Assembly: GCA_934418295.1 (NCBI GenBank)
Contig: CAKRWZ010000087.1
Span: 1-6,502 of the forward strand
Reading direction: 5' to 3'
DNA: 6,502 nt
From: an uncultured Mediterraneibacter sp.
GTDB lineage: Bacteria; Bacillota; Clostridia; Lachnospirales; Lachnospiraceae
Of the stretch, positions 1-5,031 are shown piece by piece; position 1 is the first letter of the stretch; the number at the start of each line of letters is the position of its first letter. The notes below the pieces were generated by a model, which ran no database searches, was not told the origin of the DNA, and was given only the letters and a program-made list of their open reading frames with translations. The translations under genes were made by a program, and so were the position numbers.

Positions 1-1483
1 CTGGATTGTGGTTATTTATTATTAAGTGTATTTCGATCTTCTCAGCGAATACCACTACCTTTTCTACATAAGTCTGTACGATCTGTTTCAGATCTTCTAG
101 AGATTTTTCCATCAGATTTGCATCTTTCATAATATAATCGTAAATCTGTTTCTGTGAAAGAATCTGGCGCTCCTGAATGCTTTCACTATACTGGATTTTT
201 CCTTCCAGATATTTAATGCGGGCGTCGATCTCATCGCCCAGATCTCCCATCCAGTCCTTATAACCACCCTTTTTGATAGAATCAATAATATTGTTCATTT
301 CTTTCTGCTTGGCTGCCAGCTCGGCTTTTAGAGCCGCCAGTTCCGGAGTTACTTCCATTTTGCGCTGCACCTGCAGATCAAAGATGCGCTGTGAAAGCTG
401 CAAAACGTTTTCCTGTGTGAAGAATTCATTTTCCAGATGGCTGATCACTAGATCCTCAATGTATTTTTTATTGATCCCTTTCGCCCGGCAGGTGCGTTCT
501 CTGTGCCGGCGATTACAGTCATATGTGATATATTCTGTTTTATTCCGGCCGGCTCTTCTGGCGTTCCCGGACATTGGACTGCCGCATTCACCGCAGTATA
601 TGATCCCGGAAAGTAAATAAGTTCTTTTCGCTTTATGTCTGGCATTCATCGTCCTATCTTTCATCTGCATGTTCACCTCATTCCATAATTCATCTGATAC
701 GATCCGAGGGATCCCGCCCTCGATGCGAATAATATCCTCATCTGATTTGTTTAAATGATTGTTCCGCTTTCCGGCTGTCTTCGGAGCTGCCCGGTTATAT
801 ACATAAACGCCCTTGTACTTTTCATTCTTGAAAAGATCATGGAAGCTGTTTTTGGTAAATCCTTGGCCACGTCTGGTCCTGGCGCCGATCCCATTCAAAT
901 AAGCCGCGATTTCCATGTAGCTGCGGCCGGATGCCTTCATTTCATATGCCTTGATGATCCATTTAGATTCGATGGGATCTAGGTGATATTTTCCGGATTC
1001 ATCGACCTGGTAGCCGATGGGAGGAACGCCGCCGTTATGCAGACATTTATACGCAGTTTCTTTTTTTCCTTTTTGGACTTCTCTGGCCAGATTGCGGGAA
1101 TAGTATTCAGACATTCCTTCCAGAACGGATTCCAGGATGATGCTCTCCGGGCTGCCGTCGATATTTTCCAGAACGGACACGAGACGAATCCCACGTTCTT
1201 TGAGCTTCCTTTTGTAGAAGGCACTGTCATACCGATCCCGGCTGAATCGGTCAAGCTTATGAACGATTACCAGATCACAGGGATATTCCTTGATATCAGA
1301 GAACATTTGCTGAAAAGATGGGCGATCATCAGTAGTGGCGGATCTTGCTTCATCCCGATAGACTTTCTCCAGTGTGATCCTGTTGCGACCGCAGTAGTCA
1401 CGGATCGCCCGGATCTGTGCATCAATGGATTCTTCTCTCTGGTGATCGCTGCTGAAGCGGCAGTATGCCCATGCGATAGTCAT
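1..1483 (-). CDS. Large serine recombinase (integrase), 3' end cut off by window edge
   Basis: A site-specific recombinase that would integrate and excise the element by a serine-DNA covalent intermediate. The 494 readable codons are open with no frameshift. Residues 1-140 form the resolvase-type catalytic domain: Y7-x-R9-x-S11-x3-Q15 gives the likely nucleophile Ser11, and KLDRFSR at 76-82 supplies the conserved arginines. Residues ~150-275 match the recombinase DNA-binding domain. Residues 290-335 hold a zinc ribbon with Cys297, Cys300, Cys323 and Cys332. A charged coiled-coil segment lies at ~380-440. Family members are usually about 500-550 aa, so only a short tail is probably missing. 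The start is the ATG at 1483, with AAGGAG at 1493-1498 and 9 nt spacing; the in-frame ATG at 1492 abuts that site and is too close. GC is higher than in the Abi and nuclease genes to the right. It is transcribed leftward, away from the lysogeny operon. Serine recombinase identity is very secure; prophage integrase rather than ICE or transposon recombinase is inference from the neighbours. Confidence 0.96.
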   Translation of the reverse strand, partial: MTIAWAYCRFSSDHQREESIDAQIRAIRDYCGRNRITLEKVYRDEARSATTDDRPSFQQMFSDIKEYPCDLVIVHKLDRFSRDRYDSAFYKRKLKERGIRLVSVLENIDGSPESIILESVLEGMSEYYSRNLAREVQKGKKETAYKCLHNGGVPPIGYQVDESGKYHLDPIESKWIIKAYEMKASGRSYMEIAAYLNGIGARTRRGQGFTKNSFHDLFKNEKYKGVYVYNRAAPKTAGKRNNHLNKSDEDIIRIEGGIPRIVSDELWNEVNMQMKDRTMNARHKAKRTYLLSGIIYCGECGSPMSGNARRAGRNKTEYITYDCNRRHRERTCRAKGINKKYIEDLVISHLENEFFTQENVLQLSQRIFDLQVQRKMEVTPELAALKAELAAKQKEMNNIIDSIKKGGYKDWMGDLGDEIDARIKYLEGKIQYSESIQERQILSQKQIYDYIMKDANLMEKSLEDLKQIVQTYVEKVVVFAEKIEIHLIINNHNP

Positions 1484-1504
1484 ATGTATCATCTCCTTAA
1501 AAAT

Positions 1505-1541
1505 GGGTATAAAAATACCCTGAATATTGATTTTTCAGGGT
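1505..1541. repeat. Two overlapping inverted repeats upstream of the recombinase gene
   Basis: GGGTAT (1505-1510) pairs with ATACCC (1515-1520) across a 4-base centre. Directly overlapping it, ACCCTGAA (1517-1524) pairs with TTCAGGGT (1534-1541) across 9 bases. They lie 22-58 bp upstream of the recombinase start, in the expected promoter or leader of that gene. They could be an operator for recombinase control or arms of an attachment site, since some serine-integrase phages keep attP next to the integrase gene. Neither role can be decided here. Confidence 0.6.
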
Positions 1542-1555
1542 GACGATGATACAAT
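1527..1555 (+). promoter_or_regulatory. Strong sigma-A-type promoter reading rightward into a gene-free gap
   Basis: The -35 is TTGATT (1527-1532), followed by a 17-bp spacer and -10 TACAAT (1550-1555). An extended -10 TG sits at 1547-1548. The predicted start is about 1562. No open reading frame with a ribosome site follows; instead a terminator lies about 40 bases on, so the product would be a small RNA. The -10 lies inside one arm of the ATGATACAA/TTGTATCAT inverted repeat, so a protein binding there would block it. Confidence 0.55.
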
Positions 1556-1582
1556 GAAATTGCGAGTTTCGGGTTGTATCAT
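1546..1582. repeat. Perfect 9-bp inverted repeat with 19-bp centre
   Basis: ATGATACAA (1546-1554) is the exact reverse complement of TTGTATCAT (1574-1582). A smaller GAAA/TTTC pair (1556-1559, 1567-1570) is nested inside. The core TGTATCAT recurs at 1485-1492, just in front of the recombinase start codon, giving three copies within 100 bp. The spacing fits a dimeric DNA-binding protein such as the recombinase or a regulator. It could also be part of an attachment site. Confidence 0.55.
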
Positions 1583-1628
1583 TGCAACCTGATAGCATTA
1601 GCCTCACTTCGGTGGGGCTTTTGTTTTT
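1562..1628 (+). ncRNA. Candidate ~67-nt small RNA with its own promoter and terminator
   Basis: The unit is bounded by the TTGATT/TACAAT promoter and a strong terminator. It contains one further hairpin: GGGTTG (1571-1576) pairs with CAACCT (1585-1590) around an 8-base loop, with one G-U pair. The longest reading frames are trivial and lack ribosome sites. I do not recognise an RNA family. It runs divergently from the recombinase promoter region and converges on the minus-strand RNA at 1640-1708. It may control the recombinase, pair with a target elsewhere, or be only a short aborted transcript. Confidence 0.4.
1600..1628 (+). terminator. Rho-independent terminator with C(UUCG)G tetraloop
   Basis: An 8-bp stem, AGCCTCAC (1600-1607) with GTGGGGCT (1612-1619), closes an extra-stable UUCG loop. 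A T-rich tract follows to 1628, broken by one G at 1623. The T1604-G1615 pair is a wobble only on the plus strand and an A-C mismatch on minus, which supports plus-strand use. No protein gene lies upstream on this strand, so it ends either the candidate small RNA or stray transcription. Confidence 0.85.
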
Positions 1629-1639
1629 ATAAATTCAGT

Positions 1640-1708
1640 ATAAAGTAAAAGACACCCACGCAATAACTTGCGTAAGTGCCTTTCAACCATAATCAATATG
1701 GTTCTCTC
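1640..1708 (-). ncRNA. Candidate abiF-type structured RNA downstream of the Abi_2 gene
   Basis: Read on minus, the RNA starts with a 7-bp hairpin, AACCATA/TATGGTT (1703-1697 with 1691-1685), around a 5-base loop. One base later comes a 16-bp hairpin: 1683-1668 pairs with 1663-1648 around a GUUA loop. It is followed by a U-rich tail, so it can also act as a terminator. Pairs 1652/1679, 1656/1675 and 1657/1674 are A-C or C-A mismatches on plus but G-U pairs on minus, which fixes the strand. A TATACT -10 at 1720-1715 fits a start near 1708; no good -35 is visible. An abiF RNA motif beside AbiF genes is described in the literature, and this element fits by position and shape. I cannot run the covariance model, so the family assignment is unproven. 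Confidence 0.6.
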
Positions 1709-1714
1709 TGTACA

Positions 1715-1720
1715 AGTATA
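1715..1720 (-). promoter_or_regulatory. Possible -10 box for the minus-strand structured RNA
   Basis: TATACT on minus ends 11 bases before the first hairpin, so transcription would begin just ahead of it. The -35 region 17 bp upstream (about 1738-1743) reads TAATAT and is poor. The RNA may instead be processed from the Abi operon transcript. Confidence 0.3.
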
Positions 1721-1797
1721 TTACTATATTGAACAAAATATTACAACTTTTAAAAGTCTGTTTTTGTGGTGTTTTAAATAAAAAAACATTGTGCTAT

Positions 1798-2808
1798 TCA
1801 TGTTGTTCTATCAAATCGGTTATATTCTATATCATCGGCAGGTATGCTTAATAGACCATCCAAGTCATCCAAATTTAGGATTCCTATTTTACCTCGTACA
1901 TATTCAAATGCATGGGGGTGTATCTTAATTTGCAAATTTAGAAGCATTGATTTCAGATCTTTCATAAATTGCTTGTATTCACTATTTGGTAAATAGTATT
2001 TAAAATAGACAAATAGATCAAACAATTTTTGTTCCAAGTTGCGTGTATATCCAGAACGAAGAGTCCTCAGATACTTTTCAATGATTCTTCCAGATCGTCC
2101 ACGCTTGTCGGGTTTTCTGGTCAAACAATACACACGCTCGTTGTGTGCGCAAGCATTGCGTATTTTTCTCATCCAATGCAGACTTCCAATTAAAAGTTTG
2201 ACATTGTAATGGCCATTGTCATCGTATAAACCATATAAATTGCACAGTGAGTGGGAGACATCCGTTTTACTGTACTTAATCAAATCTATAAATGTAGAAA
2301 AATTGACAACTTTAAACATAATCCAAGTTGGAATTTGCTTATGGTTTCCCATATAAAAACTAACATATTCTAGTTGGCTAGCGCTTAATTGGTTGTAAGC
2401 TTTTGAAATTACATTCATTTTGTTTTGTAAAGATGCATTTGGCGCATAAGCTTCTGTATTGTACCAGGGGATAGTTCCATTGGAATTACATTCGTCAAAT
2501 TTATAACCTGCTAAAGTTCGAACTTCTTCTTCCACTTGCGTAATATATTTTAAAAGAAATGATCGTAATTGCTCATCGAATTTTTTTACTGCATACATTT
2601 GATCAATAGAAGTGCCAGAAATGTATGAATGGTTTCCTTGTGCGTCCTGATCACTAACAAAAGGAGTTTTATATCCATTGACAATATTAAAATATCCGGA
2701 TCTTATTAATATTTTTTTATGAGCAGATCCTTGACAGTTGATGTGCTTATCATTTCTTAACTTGCGCATTTGCTGGTTATATGTTAGGAAGTCTTTGTCA
2801 TCGAGCAT
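1798..2808 (-). CDS. AbiF/AbiD-like abortive infection protein (Abi_2 family, HEPN ribonuclease)
   Basis: A 336-aa protein of the Abi_2 (AbiD/AbiF) family, whose members stop phage growth by abortive infection and are thought to act as HEPN-type RNases. The N-terminal stretch with GYFNIVNGYKTPF (38-50) is typical of the family. Residues 160-172 (IPTWIMFKVVNFS) match its central motif. The putative active site is R217-x4-H222 in RKIRNACAH, the HEPN RxxxxH signature. Only one such motif is visible, so activity would need a dimer. There is no signal peptide or membrane segment, so it is cytoplasmic. Start: ATG 2808 with GAAAGGA about 10 nt upstream. It lies 83 bp downstream of the nuclease gene on the same strand with no terminator between, so it is probably cotranscribed from the repressor promoter. 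The gene is AT-rich compared with the recombinase, which suggests separate acquisition. The structured RNA about 90 bp beyond its stop codon may be its antidote or guide-like partner. Family call is firm; the enzymatic role is inferred. Confidence 0.9.
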   Translation of the reverse strand: MLDDKDFLTYNQQMRKLRNDKHINCQGSAHKKILIRSGYFNIVNGYKTPFVSDQDAQGNHSYISGTSIDQMYAVKKFDEQLRSFLLKYITQVEEEVRTLAGYKFDECNSNGTIPWYNTEAYAPNASLQNKMNVISKAYNQLSASQLEYVSFYMGNHKQIPTWIMFKVVNFSTFIDLIKYSKTDVSHSLCNLYGLYDDNGHYNVKLLIGSLHWMRKIRNACAHNERVYCLTRKPDKRGRSGRIIEKYLRTLRSGYTRNLEQKLFDLFVYFKYYLPNSEYKQFMKDLKSMLLNLQIKIHPHAFEYVRGKIGILNLDDLDGLLSIPADDIEYNRFDRTT

Positions 2809-2891
2809 ATGTGTTATATCCTTTCAATGATCTGGTGAATTACTGGTTACATATCTAAAATCCTATAATGCTTTCTATAGAGAATTTTTAT

Positions 2892-3968
2892 TTATAGGTA
2901 TCTTTCGCAAGCTTCTTTAAGCTCTTTAGAGTATTTGTAAATATCATCTATGCTTTCAATATCATATCGAACACCATTTTTATTTTCATCTGCAATCGTG
3001 AGATATTTTACTGAGGTCATCAAATGAACCCTACAGATCCATTTACGGTTATTATCATCAAGGAGAATACCGAAATAACTTTCAGTGTCGCGATAAGCGA
3101 TACGATCACTATCAACGATAGTGCGAAGTATGGATTTTATGATTGCGTAGGATTCCAGCTCTTCTATTGTTGTGATTATCTTATGCTCTTTATTTTCTGT
3201 TTTAGTATCTTTAGCCGTTTCTGGAACATCATCAATATTGGAATCATCTGATTCATCTTGATTATTAAGTGCAGCTTTAATTTTTGTATTCATAGAGTCG
3301 TTAATATATTGCGAAATTGCTCTTTTTACGATAGGGGTGAAATCCTCGATAATTTTCTGTGTTTTTACTCCATCATAAACATAGTTAAGAATGAACTTAA
3401 CGAATTCGGGGGATGGAGATTCAATTTGTTCAGCAAAGCAATCTTTTATCAGTCTGCTATATTTTAAGTTTTCAGCAGAATTTAAGATGTTGTCAACATC
3501 GATTACGCCCTTCTGGAACTTGGCAATTTCCGTAATATCACGATCTTTTAATTTAAGCAGATCCACTGTTAAAAATGGTCTCATATCCATTTTGTTTTTA
3601 TCTTCCAAATCAGTATAGAATTGATAGGATATACCATTAGTGAGAATTGCAAATTTAGCATTAGTTGTACCGAAATATCGGAATAACTGCGAAGAATGTT
3701 TATCAAGAGATTTATTGCATGGCTTGCACTCAATTAGTATCAGCGGCTCTTGATCCAGCATAATTGCATAGTCGACTTTTTCTCCCTTTTTTATGCCGAC
3801 ATCAGCTGTAAATTCTGGAGCGAATTCAAGTGGATTGAATACATCGTATCCTAGAAGTTGAAAAAACGGCATAATCATTGATGTTTTTGTAGCCTCTTCT
3901 GTAGTAATAGAATCCTTTAGCGGTTCAATACGTTGTACAAATTCATACAGTTTTTCATTGAGTTCCAT
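2892..3968 (-). CDS. Stand-alone type I restriction HsdR-N-like PD-(D/E)xK nuclease
   Basis: A 358-aa protein resembling the N-terminal nuclease region of type I restriction R subunits (HSDR_N type, COG4748-like). The nuclease core is visible at 60-100: D66 in KVDYAIM, then E80-C81-K82 on the next strand, and a QLFRYF motif (94-99) typical of the family. No helicase Walker motifs are present, and the length fits the short family, not a truncated ~1000-aa HsdR. A low-complexity acidic linker lies at ~238-262. A C-terminal domain (~265-358), often found with this nuclease domain, follows. No methyltransferase or specificity subunit is in the window. Start: ATG 3968 with AAGGAG 7 nt upstream. 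It follows the repressor by 49 bp on the same strand, which suggests lysogenic expression. A DNA-cutting defence or exclusion role is inference; databases often label such proteins simply type I restriction endonuclease. Confidence 0.82.
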   Translation of the reverse strand: MELNEKLYEFVQRIEPLKDSITTEEATKTSMIMPFFQLLGYDVFNPLEFAPEFTADVGIKKGEKVDYAIMLDQEPLILIECKPCNKSLDKHSSQLFRYFGTTNAKFAILTNGISYQFYTDLEDKNKMDMRPFLTVDLLKLKDRDITEIAKFQKGVIDVDNILNSAENLKYSRLIKDCFAEQIESPSPEFVKFILNYVYDGVKTQKIIEDFTPIVKRAISQYINDSMNTKIKAALNNQDESDDSNIDDVPETAKDTKTENKEHKIITTIEELESYAIIKSILRTIVDSDRIAYRDTESYFGILLDDNNRKWICRVHLMTSVKYLTIADENKNGVRYDIESIDDIYKYSKELKEACERYL

Positions 3969-4017
3969 GATAAATCTCCTTTTTTGAGTAAAATTCAGTT
4001 ACAACTTTTAATCATCT

Positions 4018-4470
4018 TTATTTTTCGTTTTGGTCTAAAAAGGTTAGAATTTCATCAGAATTGAAATTTTTTGTAGGTAAGTTTATTTCTTCGTTGTTTG
4101 CAATAATTTGTTGTTGCATTTCTTGTATTTCCCTATAGCGATTCAATTCGCTTTCCAGTAGGAAGTCTATTACTTTTTTCCCTTGGTTATCTAAGGAACG
4201 GTAGATTTTAATGATATTTATTTCTGAGGGTTTAATTTCAAAACCTGTGCCTTGCACATTAAGCCCGTAAGCTTCTCCTAGAAGTTCTGCAGGATCAATT
4301 TCATATATATCACATAAAGCACAGAATGTATCAATATCGGGTTCAGAAACCCCGTTTTCATAATTGCTTAGAGTGTTACCTTTTACTCCTATTTTTTTAG
4401 CCACATCACTTTGTTTTAAACCTTTTGATAAGCGTCCCGCTTTTAGTTGGGAAACAAGATAAGAATTCAT
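4018..4470 (-). CDS. XRE-family phage repressor (CI-like, no peptidase domain)
   Basis: A 150-aa DNA-binding repressor. The helix-turn-helix occupies residues ~4-62, with QSDVAKKIGVKGNTLSNYENG (20-40) as the recognition region. Residues 80-115 (IYRSLDNQGKKVIDFLLESE) resemble the short C-terminal segment found in many Firmicute prophage repressors, and a Gln/Glu-rich helix follows. There is no S24/LexA peptidase domain, so RecA-stimulated self-cleavage is not expected. No ImmA-type protease gene is seen beside it. The chosen start is the ATG at 4470, with AAAGGAG 7 nt upstream. A longer frame to 4569 exists, but it would read through the promoter and operator DNA. It is first in a leftward operon with the nuclease and Abi_2 genes and probably represses both its own and the Cro-side promoter. 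Confidence 0.9.
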   Translation of the reverse strand: MNSYLVSQLKAGRLSKGLKQSDVAKKIGVKGNTLSNYENGVSEPDIDTFCALCDIYEIDPAELLGEAYGLNVQGTGFEIKPSEINIIKIYRSLDNQGKKVIDFLLESELNRYREIQEMQQQIIANNEEINLPTKNFNSDEILTFLDQNEK

Positions 4471-4498
4471 CCAACTACTCCTTTCGATCGTTGCACTC

Positions 4499-4527
4499 AT
4501 TATAATCGAGAATTTCGAAAAAGTAAA
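4499..4527 (-). promoter_or_regulatory. Leftward repressor promoter (PRM-like)
   Basis: On minus, -35 TTTACT (4527-4522), a 17-bp spacer and a perfect -10 TATAAT (4504-4499) point into the repressor gene, whose start codon lies 29 bp downstream of the -10. The left operator fills almost exactly the -35/-10 spacer, which suggests autorepression. Confidence 0.75.
4506..4520. promoter_or_regulatory. Left operator, TCGA-N5-TCGA site
   Basis: TCGAGAATTTCGAAA, with a near-perfect dyad over its first 13 bases (one G-T exception). It matches the site at 4595-4609 at 13 of 15 positions. It lies in the spacer of the repressor promoter. A dimer of the repressor or of the Cro-like protein is the likely ligand. 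Confidence 0.65.
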
Positions 4528-4557
4528 CAAATATTTCGGCAAACATGAGAAAAGTTG

Positions 4558-4586
4558 TTGACATATCAATTAACATGATATATATT
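4558..4586 (+). promoter_or_regulatory. Rightward early promoter (PR-like)
   Basis: A consensus -35 TTGACA (4558-4563), a 17-bp spacer and -10 TATATT (4581-4586) predict transcription from about 4593 into the Cro-like gene and the early operon. Its predicted start site abuts the right operator, so repressor binding would block it. Confidence 0.85.
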
Positions 4587-4594
4587 TAAAAATA

Positions 4595-4609
4595 TCGAAA
4601 ATATCGAAA
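4595..4609. promoter_or_regulatory. Right operator, TCGA-N5-TCGA site
   Basis: TCGAAAATATCGAAA shares the pattern TCGARAATWTCGAAA with the left operator and covers about +2 to +17 of the rightward transcript. The half-site is also part of a direct repeat of AATATCGAAA (4591-4600, 4600-4609). It probably mediates repression of the lytic promoter in the lysogen. Confidence 0.65.
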
Positions 4610-4628
4610 TGCGAAAGGAGAAATCACA

Positions 4629-4838
4629 ATGCTTGAGATAGATGCTAATAAAATGAAACGTGTTATTGAAAAATCTGGATTAAAACAGAAGTATGTATCT
4701 GAAAGAATAGGAATGACTGAAACTCAGTTTAGCTTAGCGATATCTGGGAAAAGACGATTTGAAGCAGGAGAATATGCAAATGTATGCAAAGTATTAGGAG
4801 TTCCCATGAATGAATTTCTTAAGGTAAAGGTAACTTAG
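4629..4838 (+). CDS. Cro-like XRE-family regulator
   Basis: A 69-aa protein made of little more than one helix-turn-helix. Residues 17-45 (GLKQKYVSERIGMTETQFSLAISGKRR) carry the HTH, and a short C-terminal helix ends in GVPMNEFLK. The start ATG 4629 has AAAGGAG at 4614-4620 with 8 nt spacing. Being the first gene of the rightward transcript, divergent from the repressor, it is the expected antagonist that turns off the leftward operon when the lytic path is chosen. The repressor and Cro-like leaders share CGAAAGGAG. An excisionase or other early activator role is possible but less likely. Confidence 0.88.
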   Translation: MLEIDANKMKRVIEKSGLKQKYVSERIGMTETQFSLAISGKRRFEAGEYANVCKVLGVPMNEFLKVKVT

Positions 4839-4872
4839 GGCGCAGGAACATGAAGCGGAAAGGAGGTAGGCG

Positions 4873-5031
4873 ATGAGGTGGATTATTTTGTCGAGTGCAA
4901 GCGGTGCGATTACTGCGTACATAGTGACAAAAGTAATATGTATAAAATTTCTAGGAGAGTTAGAAAAAATAGAAAAGAAGCACCGTAAGGAGCTCCTTTC
5001 AATTTGTAAAAAGATGATTAGATTTCGATAG
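4873..5031 (+). CDS. Small single-pass membrane protein, unknown function
   Basis: A 52-aa reading frame starting at ATG 4873 behind a very strong site, AAAGGAGG with 6 nt spacing, 34 bp after the Cro-like gene. Residues ~3-27 are hydrophobic (one membrane helix). The rest is a basic, charged helix (EKIEKKHRKELL at 31-42) that would lie in the cytoplasm if the short end faces out. It is probably cotranscribed with the Cro-like gene. Its last 14 bp overlap the 3' end of the convergent Abi_alpha gene. I do not recognise a family; small membrane proteins of this type are common in early regions of Firmicute prophages. Confidence 0.7.
   Translation: MRWIILSSASGAITAYIVTKVICIKFLGELEKIEKKHRKELLSICKKMIRFR
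4964..5000 (-). terminator. Possible terminator of the Abi_alpha gene, inside the neighbouring CDS
   Basis: On minus, GAAAGGAGC (5000-4992) pairs with GCTTCTTTTC (4981-4972) with one bulge and one G-U. The loop is 10 bases, and a TATTTTTTC tract follows. It begins 17 bp after the Abi_alpha stop codon. The stem is imperfect, so confidence is moderate. It lies within the coding region of the 52-aa protein on the other strand. Confidence 0.45.

Noticed and set aside
448..1254. Short minus-strand frames within the recombinase region, suggesting a broken gene
   Set aside because: The recombinase frame itself is open from 1483 to the left edge with all expected motifs. The short frames are in other phases and show no family features.
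983..1543. A 186-codon plus-strand frame
   Set aside because: It is antisense to the conserved catalytic and DNA-binding domains of the recombinase, has no ribosome site, and its product resembles no family.
1741..4011. A 13-base repeat TTACAACTTTTAA at 1741-1753 and 3999-4011
   Set aside because: It is AT-rich and short. One such chance match is expected in 6.5 kb, and the flanks do not extend the similarity.
4471..4569. A 33-residue N-terminal extension of the repressor
   Set aside because: It would cover the promoter, operator and ribosome site. The internal ATG at 4470 has an ideal AAAGGAG and begins exactly at the HTH domain.
4850..4876. An 8-codon frame just before the 52-aa gene, overlapping its start as ATGA
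   Set aside because: It lacks a convincing ribosome site and merely contains the AAAGGAGG site of the next gene. Leader-peptide control cannot be excluded but has no support.
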